Source of the DNA: Adiantum capillus-veneris
Lineage: Eukaryota > Streptophyta > Polypodiopsida > Polypodiales > Pteridaceae
Reading direction: 5' to 3'
Assembly: GCA_014529385.2 (NCBI GenBank)
Contig: CM043966.1
Coordinates: 106,091,087 to 106,155,086 of the forward strand
DNA length: 64,000 bases
The position numbers and the translations under genes are program-made. A model generated the notes under the pieces. The model was not told the DNA's origin. It did no database searches and saw only the letters and a program-made list of their open reading frames with translations. Positions 1-11,707 of the stretch are shown one piece after another; position 1 is the first letter of the stretch; each line of letters begins with the position of its first letter.

Positions 1-741
1 TGATTTGTGATTTTGTTAGTTTCTTGATGTTTTTCTTTTCATCTCTAGCCCAATCCTTACCTCTATCTCTATCTCCTAATCTATTCCCTAACCTACATAT
101 TATCTACTTCTAATTGTATACCCACCCTTATCTCTATCTTTAGTTCTGCTTGTTTCTCTATCCCTCTATCCATGTCTCTTGTGTCCTAATTGCTGAAGGC
201 ATTCAAGCTACAGCATTCTACCAAACCTATGATTAACCTTTTGGAGAGATATGCTAATGCACAAGGTGAGTAGCCATATCTTTACACTCTCATAAATCTA
301 TCTCACTCTTAGAAGGTCATTCTCTCTACAAATTCTAGGTTCTCCTTGCTAGGGTACATCTCTCCTCGCAGTATCCTTATTGCTTAGGTACAAGAATAGG
401 ACTTGGGAGGGAAAATTCTCTTCTCTTCACTTCTTTCACATCTACATTTTTCACATACTAGAAATATCCTATATGAATGATCCACATGGTGTGAATTTTT
501 ATCGCTTCCACTCTGTGTGATCTATTACAATTAACATATGGATTAACCGTAAAATATCTCTTTGGCCCAGAAACGCTCAATGAAATACTTCTTTCACCGG
601 ATCCCATCATGCTATCCCTTCTAAACTATAACTTTTCTTTTGATATAAGTGTAGTTATTTTGCTATGAACCAAGAGGATTTGTACACACAATTAATCTCA
701 ATCACTAGACAAAATATATATATATCATAGTAAGCACAAAA
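1..741. other. Non-coding, pyrimidine-rich stretch
   Basis: I see no gene here. The first 200 bases are rich in CT and TATC-like words (ctctatctctatctcc and variants), which looks like a decayed microsatellite. The rest is AT-rich with no long open frame on either strand. Confidence 0.5.
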
Positions 742-1693
742 CTACAATTCCAAAAGAAAAATTTGTAGCTTGTTTGGTTGGAAAAAGTTGAATGCTATTA
801 ACTCATCTATTAACCCTTTCATCCTACCTATGTTAAGATATGACAAAAGCCTTGACGTTTTCATCTTTGTATTATTTTGATTTTGTCTTTTGTGTTCTTT
901 CTTTGTGTGTGTGAGTGCAAGAGAGAAGGAATGGGGCTTCTTTGATTGCACTCCCTACCAAACTCTAGACTTCATGACATGTATGGCATAACTCCTTCAT
1001 ATAGTTTTTGGAATTACCTCACAAATTCTCATAGCAAGAGGCCCAATGCTTTCTTGGCAATACCGCTAACTTCTTGACACACTGTACTAGGTTGTCGTGC
1101 CATTTTGACATCAAACAAAGTCCAAATGCTACAAAACTTTAGGAAGAGGTCTAAGACACCTAAGGACACAATCCTACCAAGTTTGGTTGCAGTCCAATGA
1201 GGTAGCAAAATCATAATTCATCATGACAAGGTCTTAGAAATTGCAACAAAACATACCAAAAAGGTCATCATATGGTCTAGGAACACTCTCCTATCAAGAA
1301 AACCAATATAAGATTAAAACATTTGATTTAGCCCTATAACATGTAGTCGTGAGCCACAACATAGTTGGCAATGATGATACTTAAATGAAAGAGCAGTAGA
1401 CAAGGAACACAATGCAAATTTTAGAATATGTTGAGTTTGATTATGGAGTGACTGTCTATTCTCTATTTGAGAGCATGTGTGAGCGAGAGAGATTTATGTG
1501 TTCTTTGAACCCCAACACGGGGTGCTTTTGACTACACCATATGACTTTCCAAGCTTTTCATTTTTCTGGTGTTCTTTTTTGAGTTCCTCTTCCAACCGTT
1601 GTTGATCACTTGTAGTTGGGTGTTCACCTTGTTGAAATCTTGATCCTCTTTGTAGTAGCATGCAACATTCTATTTTTCCTTGTTTAGTGGAGC

Positions 1694-3704
1694 CTATAGC
1701 TTTAATTTCATGCCTTGAAGCTCTTCAACTTCGTGTTGTAGCCCTTGATTTGCTGCTTTTGCTTTTGCAACTTCAGCTTTGGTCTCTTCCAAATCTAATT
1801 TTTGGAGGTTATTGATAGCTCTTTGACATTGGAATTGTAGCTTGATATGTTCTAGGTGTTCATCAATGTCAAAAGAGTAGATGAGCTTATTTCCATTCTT
1901 GATAATTGCTTTTGTGTGAGGAGACACTTGTCTTCTTTGTAATGTATTTGGTATGTTGGACGTGCTTGCTTCTAGATCTTTATCCTTTGGCATTTCTCTA
2001 GTCTTCTCCTACTCTTTCTCTTGATTTGTTGGGGAAGTCAGCTTCATCTTTTCCCATTCTTCCACCTACCTTGTCCTTATCTTTGGCAGTAGGTTGCACC
2101 CGTGACAATTGTTTAGGCTTTGCCTCTTGCTTTTGTGTCTGGTGAGTAGATTATTGAGAAGGAGGAGGGGTGGTTGGTTGGGTGGAGAGGGGTGGCACAT
2201 TTTCAATGTGAATTTCTAAAGGTTCCACACTCTTCTCCTTCTTTGGTTGTTCTTCTTCACCCTTATTCTTGTTCTAAGACTGAGAGCAGTTGTTTTGATG
2301 ATTCAACATCATCAATTTTTTGCCTCTTTGACTCTTCTTGTGCTCTTTGTGTAGCTTTAGGCTTAAGCTAATTGTGGATGTGTTGCCACTTGGTGCTGGC
2401 AAGCTCCACATTATCCGTGGCTATCCTCCTCTTGTGTAACTTTATCTACTCTAACATTTATGCCTTTTGTTGCTCCAATGGCTTATCTTGATCATCATCC
2501 CCTTCATCATTTGCATCTGTTTCTAGCTTTTCTTGTCCTCGGTTACCTTCTTTCATAGTTCTTCTCTTTGTGTATGAGCTTCTTCCATGGATCTTTGAGA
2601 GATAGGATGTGTTCTCTTTGTTCAACTAACTTCCATTTGACATGCACTCAACAGGGAGTGTACTCTTTCTCCTCTTTATTGTTTTCTTCATTATAAAAGT
2701 CTGATATTCTAAAGGTGTATCTCTATTTTTTGGTTTGATTTCTCCACTGAGGTTGATACCTAATTTTGTTTCTTCCCTATCGGATGTCTTTATTTTGAGA
2801 GCTTGGTCATGGTGATTTTTTTGGTGCTTTAGCTATTAAGGGTCTCTCCACTGGTCTCACTGCATGCTCTAACTTGTGTAAGAGGTCAAGTTGTGACTTA
2901 GTTGGTGGAAATTGATCTATCATCCCAAGTGCTTTATGAGAAAATCTAGATAGCACTGACCCTCCATTCATGTTTTTCTTGCTCCTTTTGCTGCTTTTGA
3001 GATTGGCTTCAAATAGATTTTCAATAAGTTCCCAGGTTGCAGCAAATCACTCTTTGCTATGAGAGCCCAATGGCCATCACTACTCCAATGTGTAGGTTTT
3101 TCTCAGTATACCTTGGTGGATTTTGGACCTTAAGATGCTGGGATATGAGTCACAACGGCAACTCCATGTCTGAGTACACCAAGTCCTTGTATGTGAACTT
3201 GTGCCCTTGCTGCTTGACAAATGCTTTGTCATTATCTGCAGCTTTGGTCTTGAGCAGCAAGTTATGATTGTCGGGTGGTAAATTTAGTGCTTGATTGATC
3301 ATGTCGGAGCTGGGATCCGTACTTTCACTTTTTTGCCATCTTTTTCTCTCAAGGTAGACTCTCCATTGTATTGAATGGAGGACATGAGCTCATGTACTCC
3401 CTGAAAGTCGCTCCCCCATGGCTGTAGACACAAGAAAGTATCATTTTTTAGAAATCTAGTTCCTTTGACAACTTCTTGTTGTTGATGCAAGGTCCATAGT
3501 TCTCTTTGGAATATGGTGGTCTTTATTTTTGCTCCATTTGCGGCTTCAAATTTTCCAATGAGGATATTTGTAGGAATCTTAGCGAACTCCTCCTCCGATA
3601 TTGTGAGATCCCCAACCCACCAATACCAAAATTGGGATGGGGTCCTTGACAGGTCTCTAGGCCTAATAAAAATTAGAGTCTCTAAACAAGAAAATTACAA
3701 GGAA
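1694..3704 (-). pseudogene. Broken coding remnant of an unknown, probably transposon-derived protein
   Basis: Read on the minus strand, coherent protein-like sequence runs in pieces. From about 3704 to 3299 there is an open frame containing 'SQFWYWWVGDLTISEEEF' and ending 'VKVRIPAPT'. It continues one frame over from the ATG at 3302 as 'MINQALNLPPDNHNLL', and after a stop near 3153 as 'LISQHLKVQNPPRYTEKN'. A 54-residue piece follows (2971-2807, 'MNGGSVLSRFSHKALG'), then a 99-residue charged segment at 1993-1694 rich in E, K and A with heptad-like spacing, so probably a coiled coil. The order (globular N-terminus, basic linker, coiled coil) and the 'INQALNLP' phrase recall the plant transposon-associated N-terminal domains often found near gag genes. 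That resemblance is my inference from memory, not a search result. At least one frameshift and several stops rule out a working gene. Confidence 0.45.
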
Positions 3705-3740
3705 TATACCTTTACCATTGACAATGGCATGGGTCTATAG

Positions 3741-5339
3741 CCCTAGAAGAAGACCTAGTCCTGTCTTGCAGTGAAAACGGGACAACATATTAAAAGTCCA
3801 AAACTATTTTGGCCCTATAACTTCCACAAGTTGGGCTAAGGTATCCTCAACCAACATTTTCTCCCCCCTAATAGATGTGAGGAACAGCCGCTGGTGGACT
3901 CCTCTTCCAAGTGAAGAAGTTTTCTAAACGTTTTTAGTGCACATAGATGGATAGTTACTTGACTAATCAGGTCCACCCGTCCATGATTGACAACCTTAGT
4001 CAATCCCCACTTAGCACCCCACACTCACACATGATTATTTTGCTTTATAATTACTATCACATTCTTTTAACATTTAAAATTTATGGTTTCTTTTAAATTT
4101 CCGTCACAGTGATTCCTTTGATCAAGTATTAAAGACAGCATTAGAAAACATTCTTTTAACAAACAGACATCTTTAAACTTAAAACAGGGTACTGTCAATC
4201 AAAACATTGTCCATATTAACCATGACCAGTACTCTTCTTGTCTCAAGACCACCTAAGGGTGAAAAACGGCACCCATTCCTTGTTCACAATCCGGGGTGGA
4301 TAAACCCCCACCCAAGGTTCGGGGTGCCTATACAACCAGGCAGCTCCCTTACGATAGAAACGATATCCTAACTTATGTAGAAATATCAACACATGACAAG
4401 GAGTAGAAACTCATTGTTCATGGGGGTAACCAACTTATCTGTGGCCAGAAGGCCATCATTATTCATCAAAATATACCAAGGAGTCGGAGGTGTCTTGAGA
4501 TAAGCTGTCTTAAGGATGATCAAACGTATCTTTCCTAGTTCACTAATCCAAACATTTCTTTCCTAATTTACAAACAAGTATACGTTGGTTTCTTGGAAGA
4601 TTCCTTCCATTTTTAAGCCAATTTTACCTTTCCTAATTCCTTACTCGCTCTTTTACGTATGCAATGTTATTAATTAAAGAAGAACTTGAATTATTCAAAA
4701 CTTAAATTATAATGAAAAACCCACCTAGGACTGATTAGCCTGAATGCTATCATCAGTAGGCCTACTACTAGGCCCGGCCTCGTTGTCGTGCGGCGCTCTA
4801 GCTCTTTTAGGGATACTACCCTCGTCATCAATTAAGGATTGGCTCGGGTCCTTTTTGGTGCCATGACTTCTTATCCTTATAAAAAAAAACATCTATTTAT
4901 TAGGTACATCTTCTCCAAAACTTGATTTAATCTTCGTATTCAATCTAATTTCTTTTTTAACTCAACTAAGGTTAAATTTATAGTCCTAGAGGATAATTTC
5001 TTGACCTAATAATTTCTTAATTGCTTATATGGACAAGATAACTTTATCGTAACTTCCTTAAGGGTTTTCTAAGCTCTCAAAATTTTCTTATAAATTTATA
5101 TATCATTTTCCTAATTTCCCCATCTTTATTAAGGTTGAAAGCTGCTTGTTTTAAGCTTAATATTTATTATATTTATTTTCTCTTAAAGATTACATTTTAT
5201 TAGCTTTAAACCATTGATTTACACTTACACTAAATTTTCTAAAGACTTTTGACAGTAGATTCTATTTATCGTAATTAATCTTTAGATAAAAATAGGGTTT
5301 TTAATCAATTATAACTACTCAAACTAACTAATTATGGTA
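3741..5339. other. Intergenic AT-rich DNA, no gene seen
   Basis: No open frame above 62 codons and no coherent protein similarity. A moderately GC-rich part (about 4240-4860) gives way to strongly AT-rich sequence from about 4900 onward. Confidence 0.5.
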
Positions 5340-6050
5340 AATTTACCATAAATAGATAATGGTATTTCCTACCTTTGATAATTATCTTGTAAATATAATA
5401 TTAGTTATCTTATTTTTCCTTTTCATTTTTGACTAAAGTTAGTCTATTTTACCTCAAATAAATATATAAATCAACTTTTTGATCTTAAGAGAATTATCAC
5501 AGCTTAAATATGATGTAAACTAATTTTTATAATTAGCACAAAATTATCTAACTTACTTAGCTAATTTCCTTCCTTAATTTTCAGTTAAAATTAGTCTAAT
5601 TTGACTTAAATAAATAGCTATATTAATTTTCTAACCTTAAGATAATCATTATTTTATCATGTAAAACTAACTTTGATAAATAGCACCTAATTATCTAACA
5701 TAATTTATAAATTTTCCCCTTTAATTTTTAGCTAAAATTAGTCTAATTTGAGTTTAATAAATAGCTATATCAATTTTCTAATCATATGATAATTATCTTA
5801 GCTTTTTTATCATGTAAAATAACTCTAATAAATAGCACCTAATTATCTAGCATGAATTACCAATTTTTCTCTTTAATTTTTAGCTAAAATTAGTCTAATA
5901 TAACTTTAATAAGTAGAAATATTAGTTTTATAACCTTAAGATAATTATCACAAATTTTGTATCATCTACACTAAATCTCATAAATAGCACCTAATTATCT
6001 AACATGATTTACTAATTTCTTCCTTTAATTTTCAGTTAAAATTTTTATTT
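5340..6050. repeat. AT-rich tandem repeat, ~150-bp unit, four to five diverged copies
   Basis: The marker word taaaattagtcta (or a close variant) recurs at about 5434, 5586, 5733, 5885 and, degraded, 6036, so spacing is 147-152 bp. Between markers the same order of words returns: aataaatagctata, aaccttaagataatta, tagcacctaattatcta, and a ttcctttaatttt block. This is a satellite-like tandem array, old enough for copies to differ at many sites and by small indels. Nothing suggests coding. Confidence 0.8.
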
Positions 6051-7080
6051 TTAGCTTAATTAAATACTTAAATTAATTATCTATTAATGAGTAATTTACC
6101 TTGTGTTTCTAGTAGTCTTTTCTATTTGTGATAATTAAATTAAGAATTTTTTAGTTAATTAAGTAGTTTTTTATCAGTTTTTTTTATAAAAACAACTAAC
6201 TACTGCCTAATTAATTATATAAACTAATCAAAAAATTAAGAGACAATGTTTTTAGCTTCTTGATATTCTAATCCAACTCTTATAATTATCTTATACTAAT
6301 CTAAGTTTAATTAATATAATCACCCTTAATTTAAGACTAAAATGATAAATTTCAGTCCTAATATGGCTTAATAATTAACTTAATTAATATCTCTAATCTT
6401 AATTTAAGTAATCAGCAAAATATTAAGAGTTAAGAGATTGGCTTATAATATGAAGAGGATTAATATTCTTAATTAATTAGATTAATGAAAAAAATAGAGA
6501 TAAATTAGCATAATTTTACTAATTAAAAAGAGATTAAGCTAACTAACGTGGATAATCAGCTAGAGTTTTTGCTTTCTAGTGATTTTTTAGTAGAGTTCTC
6601 TCTATTTGAGAGAGAAATGGTCAGGACTCCGAATCTTCGTAAGAATCAGAGGCCTAGGGCCTTATTTATTGTTTTTTTTTTGGCCTTCTGGGCTTTTCCA
6701 GACTGGAACATGCAGTAGCTTGCATCTCAAGGCAGCCCCACAGCTCACCTAGCGCCCCCCGCTGCTATTCATGCCCCTGGAAAATCAGTGATGACCTCTC
6801 CTATCACTTGCCAGCTTTAAAAATCAAATCTGCTATATTTTGACCTATTTTTTGCTTAATTGGTAAATATATGGGAGGCCTTTAGTAAAGTCTATGCTTA
6901 AATGATTACTATAACCATTCAATTTTTCTTGATAATTTAATTTAGATTGAATCTTTCGGAAGGACTAGTGGGGTCAGTTTTTGTTCGAATTTAATTCTAA
7001 AGATTTCTAGCTCATGGTTTGCTATGCTTAAGATTGCAAAAATACCATTTTTTACTGCTTTTGGCATAGTGTTTTTACCT
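6051..7080. other. AT-rich intergenic DNA, no gene seen
   Basis: Continues the AT-rich composition of the preceding array until about 6540, then a short mixed-composition stretch with a GC-richer patch at about 6690-6790. No coding frame or recognisable element end was found. Confidence 0.45.
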
Positions 7081-7264
7081 GATTGTATGATCAATGCTTT
7101 CTCCTAAAGCTTTGAGTTTATTCCCGGTAGCTAGAAAGGTGGAGACCTTACAGAGTGTGGACCTTTCTCAAACTAGATTGTATGATCAATGCTTTCTCCT
7201 AAAGCTTTTTCATTCCCGGTAGCTAGAAAGGTGGAGACCTTACAGATGTGTGGACCTTTCTCAT
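7081..7264. repeat. Tandem duplication, 95-bp unit, two copies
   Basis: The block beginning gattgtatgatcaatgcttt starts at 7081 and again at 7176. Both copies carry ttcccggtagctagaaaggt and the ggagaccttacag...tgtggacctttctca phrase. Small indels separate them (a tgag insert in copy 1, an extra t in cagatgtg in copy 2). Each copy also contains a ggtggagac...tgtggacc partial inverted arrangement. No coding function is apparent. Confidence 0.85.
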
Positions 7265-7537
7265 TTGATGAGATATCCACCACCAGATAGGGGGAGCTTC
7301 CGATTGCTTCCTTGGATATCTGCGAGGCATTATGTGATCATAAATTCAAGTAACTAGATTCAAATTTGGCCAAAAAGTTATAGAGAAAATTCGATAAAAT
7401 GTAAAGTTGACCATAAAATCAAAACTGAGCATAATCTGATCAAAACAAGTCCAAACTTGACCAAAATTCACCAATGCAATTAGGACTACTACAAGCACTA
7501 GGTCAGGTGGTTGTAGGTCATTTTTTACTCAGGAGGT

Positions 7538-7555
7538 CATGGATCGCGATCCATG
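7538..7555. repeat. 18-bp perfect palindrome, copy 1 of 3
   Basis: CATGGATCGCGATCCATG reads the same on both strands. It is preceded by 'ggaggt' and followed by 'tt', a context shared with two further copies at 11690-11707 and 12169-12186. See the finding on this motif. Confidence 0.75.
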
Positions 7556-8080
7556 TTGGGACAAAGTTTGAACTTTGGATGATACCATCTAGTAAAGTAT
7601 GCTTTGGGGAAGCTATGGTTCACTTCTTTTGGAATTTGGATCATTGGTTTCAAATCCATGCCATTTTTTGGAAAAAATTTTAGACTTAAATATTTTTGGC
7701 ATTTTGACAAGGCTTTTGAAGTTCAAACAACTTGAAATTTTGAGATTAGGTCTTCCATGACATCTGAAGCCTAATACATTAGGGCCAAAAGGGCCTCAAA
7801 AAGGGATGTGTAAGGAATTGGTTAGCTTGCTAATTAGCGGAGCATTTGATGGTCAAAACGGCTCCAAATTTGACCGTTTTGGGTATTCAAAGCATATCTT
7901 GAGCATTTAAAGAGTATCCCGGTACAGATCTTTCAATATAAATAAAAGATGTCATTTTCACACTACTTTCTCCCCTACTGGACCTATTTTGTTGGCTTGG
8001 CGGCAAATACAAAATTTTCACTTTTGAATGATGGTTTTCCTGACTACGCTTTCTCTCAAGCCATTTCATTAGGCTCTCTT

Positions 8081-8475
8081 CACCCTCACAAGCTTTCAAG
8101 ATGTCTCTACCTTCGCAAGAGGACCGCCATTTCCGGTCTAGCTAGAAGGACCACTGTGGTTTTTCTCTCTTCACCATTGCAAGAGAACCACCATTTTGTT
8201 CTCTTCACCCTCACAAGCTTTCCAATTTTTCTCACTAGTTTTGCTCGGCCACAAGCTCGCTTCAACCTCACAAGTTTTCCCATCATTTCTACTCTGCATG
8301 GAAACCATTTTTCTCTCGTGTCACCCTCACAAGATTTCCAAATTTTCTCACTAGTCTTGCTCTTCCTAGAAGCTCAGTTTAGCCTCACAAGTTTTCCAAA
8401 CTCACTAGTTTTGCTCTGGTTAGAAGCTCCCTTCAGCCTCACAAGATTTTTCATTATTTGCACTCTGCCTAGAAA
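8081..8475. repeat. Degenerate minisatellite with CCTCACAAG core
   Basis: The words cctcacaag plus a following (a/c/g)(g)tttcc recur near 8083, 8209, 8264, 8323, 8383 and 8437, together with repeated ttttctcactagttttgctc and (a/g)aagctc. Units are about 55-60 bp near the end and longer near the start. A 180-codon open frame spans this area (7949-8491, plus) and reads as repeated 'FSLTSFP' phrases. I take that frame to be a by-product of the repeat, not a gene. A TATA-like aatataaataaaag lies just upstream at about 7935. Confidence 0.6.
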
Positions 8476-8863
8476 CTCATTAAGTTGTTAACACCATATG
8501 AAAATCAAGCTCAACCAAGTGTAAGAAACCGTGAGGGTTGTGTATCAAAGGTTGTAGGCGTCCGAGCTCAAGCATTACAAAGCCAACGGAGCAAGCAAAT
8601 GGATATGGACAGAAGTCAACTTGTATCCTGTTGATCCACGAACTCGAAGGTAAATAGAAAAATTTGAAGACTTACTTTCATAAATAGATTTCCATGGTGG
8701 CCATTTGCATTTGGAAAAGGATCCAACTATTTCTAAAAGTACATAAAAATGTTTTGCAGGATTCTTCAACAAGAGGTTTGAAAGCTAAAAGATTCACTTA
8801 GTTTTCTCAGAAGTCACATTATCAAGCACAAACTTCATTTTTCATATCAACAAGAAAGGGAGG

Positions 8864-8965
8864 ATGACAAAGAAGAAGCAATGCACTAAAATAACTAAGT
8901 CGATACCAAGGGAGGCAATTATAGAGGATGAGATCAAAGAGCCAACAACAACCACCTTGCTGTGA
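8864..8965 (+). CDS. Very short frame resembling a retrotransposon gag N-terminus
   Basis: The 33-codon frame starts 'MTKKKQCTKITKSIPREA' and continues with an acidic 'EDEIKEPTTTT' stretch before TGA. The basic-then-acidic start is typical of plant retrotransposon Gag polyproteins. Upstream, at about 8530-8570, the sequence (accgtgagggttgtg, then caaaggttg) has the flavour of a long terminal repeat end. No further gag or pol sequence follows in any frame, so if real this is a stub of a destroyed element. The call is weak. Confidence 0.2.
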   Translation: MTKKKQCTKITKSIPREAIIEDEIKEPTTTTLL

Positions 8966-8969
8966 ACAT

Positions 8970-9500
8970 CACAATCCTTCCAAGGAGGAGACTATTTAGA
9001 TGCAAAGTTACAATATCATTCCTTGCAAAAGACTATCATTTTAACAATATAATTACTTGTAAATTTACTTTAAATCTCCTTGTAAATTTACTTTCAATCT
9101 CCTTGCAAAACATTCATTTTCACAATATAATACCTTGTAAAGTTACAACATATGTTCCTCTAGCATTGCAACATCACGATTAACACTTTATCTCCCCTTT
9201 GCCACACAATCATTTTACTCATCTATAACTCCTAAGGCAGGTTTCCCTTTAACTATTCTAACATTTGTCTGAAATCAAACTTGAGCTTGAAATTTTTTCA
9301 ATCTTCTATGTAGACTTCCATGTGACCATGATCCTATCACATGACATCTAGAAACCATTGGCATGGACCATCATTATTAGAATCTTCATCACCCTCCAGA
9401 GTCCCTTTGCCTTTAAGCCATGTTAATAAAAATTTGTTGCTTCAGCTCTTTTGACTCAACTTATAATTAAAACTTTCAAATAGGAAAAAATGACAAAATT
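8970..9500. other. AT-rich stretch with short local repeats, no gene
   Basis: Contains a repeated phrase (ccttgtaaatttactt, ctccttgtaaatttactttcaatctccttgc) near 9055-9110 and little else. No coding frame of note. Confidence 0.45.
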
Positions 9501-9507
9501 TTAACAT

Positions 9508-9779
9508 CACAGATGAGTCCGAAATGCCCAAAAACCCCAAAAACGACTGGCTATATGCCTCGACACCCGGAGAGGTCGGTATGGCCAAAAAAGGCCTCCG
9601 GAGGCACTATCCCGTACGGTGCGAGGAGAGGGGTAGCCTCTCTGGCTACCCCTCTCCTCGCATCGTACGAGATAGTGCCTCCGGAGGCCTTTTTTTGCCA
9701 TACTGACCTCTCCGGGTGTCAGAACGAGGCATATAGCCAGTCGTTTTCGGGGTTTTTGGGCATTTCGGACTCATCTGTG
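9508..9779. mobile_element. 272-bp near-perfect fold-back (MITE-like) element
   Basis: Left arm 9508-9638 begins CACAGATGAGTCCGAAATGC. Right arm 9644-9779 is its reverse complement, and only five bases (tctct) separate the arms. Differences are few: a single-base change in the run near the outer end, a 5-bp insertion in the right arm at 9719-9723, and a few substitutions near the centre. No target duplication is obvious. The flanks are AT-rich while the element is GC-rich, which marks it as foreign to its surroundings. Several open frames cross it on both strands, but they arise from the symmetry. Such a structure could be a non-autonomous foldback transposon. If transcribed it would form a long hairpin RNA that could feed small-RNA production. 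Confidence 0.8.
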
Positions 9780-10149
9780 GTATCAAAAGTTTCAAATAAT
9801 ATAACTTTTAAAAGTTACAAGTGTTATATATTGTAAAAATTATGTGACTATGCTTGGGTCCAATATGCTTAATAGATCTATATATAAAAAGACATCTATA
9901 CTAGGCAGGAAAGGTGAATCTGTGAATGCAAATAACCCACATGTCATGATTGGGGTAATGAGATTCTAAAACTAACCCCCTATCCTGGGGTAATGTGGCA
10001 CCAAATTGGTGTTCCAAAAATGACCCACACAACATGAGGTGGTAGTGAGATTCTAAAAATACTCCCTATCCTGTTGTGCAAGCAAGGCATAGTGTGGCAC
10101 CAAATAGGCCTTTTGCTAATATCTTGTACATATAATAAAAACCAATGGA

Positions 10150-11060
10150 ATCCAAATAATAAGGTCACTCAATATTTTTTTGCATGGTGTGTGCATGCAA
10201 CCAGAACGACGCGATGAGGGGGGGAGTGACAAGCTCTATGATGCCCTCTTCGCGCGGTCTGGGTAGGAGCAAAAATAATGCAACATGGCGAGTGTCAAAG
10301 TGTTTGAGCGCTTTTGCACATGGTTTAGAAAAATAAGTCCAAATAATAAGGTCACTCAAGATTTTTTTGATGGTGTTTGCATGGAACCAGAACGACGCGA
10401 TGAGGGGGGTAGTGACAACCTGCATGATGCCCTCTTCGCGTGGTGTGGGCAAGAGCTAGCGGTGTGGGCAAGAGATAAAATGGAACCACAACGACGCGAT
10501 GAGGGGGTAGTGACAACTTGCATGATGCCCTCTTCGCGCAGTGTGGGCAAGAGCTAAAATGATGCAACATGGGGAGTGTCAAAGTCTTTGAGCGCTTTTG
10601 CACATGATTTAGAAAAATAGTCCAAATAATAAGGTCACTCAAGATTTTTGTACATGGTGTGTGCATGGAGCCAGAACGACGCGATGAGGGGGGGAGTGAC
10701 AAGCTGTATGATGCCCTCTTCGCGCGGTGTGGGCAGGAGCTAAAATGACACAACATGGGGAGTGTCAAAGTCTCTAAGTGCTTTTGTACATGATTTAGAA
10801 AAACATTAGGAATCCAATTAACAAGGTAATTCAAGGTTCTTATGTGGTGTGGCCGCAGAGCTAGAACAACAGATAGTACGGTGACAAGCTCACACATGAC
10901 AAGAGCACTATGGGCAAGAGCTGGACCGGTGCGATAGGGGGAGGAGTGAAAAATTCATTGAGTCCTTTTGCGCACGATGTGGGTACACTAACGAAACGGG
11001 GCGAGTGGGGGTAGAGTACATGTAGTTTAATCAAGCCACAATCGCACAGTGTGGTCATTG
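10150..11060. repeat. Tandem array, ~185-bp unit, about four copies plus an internal duplication
   Basis: The word ccaaataataaggtcactca recurs near 10153, 10340 and 10622, with a diverged form at 10813. Each unit then carries gaacgacgcgatgaggggg, gatgccctcttcgcg, a gtgtgggca(a/g)gagc phrase, and gcaacatgg(c/g)gagtgtcaaag followed by gagcgcttttgcaca. The second unit is longer because its central third (accacaacgacgcg to ctcttcgcgcag) is duplicated at about 10484-10550. The final unit is strongly diverged. The GC-rich parts stand out against AT-rich neighbours. Minus-strand frames here are repeat artefacts. Confidence 0.85.
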
Positions 11061-11211
11061 ATTCAAAACAATGTGAGAAAGGATGTCTTTAGGTGTGGTC
11101 CCATGTTGATGTAGATATTATGTACGCAAGTGCTGAGCGCAAGCTCTTGATGCGGTGCTTAGAAGTAGAGGCTAAGTGAAAAGTAGACATTAAAAAAAAT
11201 ACGGAATAGTC

Positions 11212-11441
11212 ATTAATAGGCGTCATCATCACTGTTTGAAAAGAAAGATTTCGTATCTTCTAGCTTAATATTGTACAATATTAAATAGAAAAGAGCACTT
11301 GTACATCAGGCCCAGAATATGATGTTATTAATAGGCGTCCTCATCACTGTTTGAAAAGAAAGATTTCGTATCTTCTAGCTTAGTATTGTACAATATTAAA
11401 CAAAAAAGAGCACTTGTACATCAAGCCCAGAATATGATGTT
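11212..11441. repeat. Tandem duplication, 115-bp unit, two copies
   Basis: The block attaataggcgtc(a/c)tcatca...gaatatgatgtt occurs at 11212 and 11327, differing at only a few positions. It contains the small inverted repeat tattgtacaata. The high identity suggests a recent event relative to the neighbouring array. Confidence 0.9.
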
Positions 11442-11689
11442 ATACATAAAAAATAACAGGAACGCCCTCAAATATAGGCAATTTAGCCAAATGAAAGTGA
11501 CATTTAGACGTTTTCCGCTAAAATGGAAGCACAAAAGCTCAAGCTAGAGGAGACAAGAATGTCATACTTTTGTATACGTGTCAAGTGAGTATTGGCCTAT
11601 TTCTTAATCCGTGGATTACCAAACAACCCTTTTTTAGACGTTTTTGGCCCTAATGAGTAAGGGTTTTGTATGAAAAGCTTGTAGGGGGT

Positions 11690-11707
11690 CATGGATCACG
11701 ATCCATG
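11690..11707. repeat. 18-bp palindrome, copy 2 of 3 (one mismatched pair)
   Basis: CATGGATCACGATCCATG, preceded by gggggt and followed by tt. It matches the perfect palindromes at 7538-7555 and 12169-12186 except in its two central bases. Confidence 0.75.

Noticed and set aside
7949-8491. 180-codon plus-strand frame as a real small gene
   Set aside because: The protein is a run of repeated 'SLTSFP' phrases produced by the CCTCACAAG minisatellite. No start context, domain or partner supports it.
9510-9530. Hammerhead-ribozyme-like core (GATGAG...GAAA) at the element end
   Set aside because: The invariant U after the first C is A here, and only four bases separate the two core parts, so helix II cannot form. 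It is a superficial resemblance.
9507-9836. Overlapping frames on both strands, apparently encoding related peptides
   Set aside because: They lie in the 272-bp palindrome, so the two strands are nearly the same sequence. They are by-products of symmetry.
10352-10897. 181-codon minus-strand frame and overlapping frames
   Set aside because: The frame runs through the 185-bp tandem array and repeats the same peptide phrases; no domain.
10150-11060. CRISPR-like array
   Set aside because: Units are about 185 bp and contiguous, with no short repeat/unique spacer pattern and no cas genes. The genome is eukaryotic.
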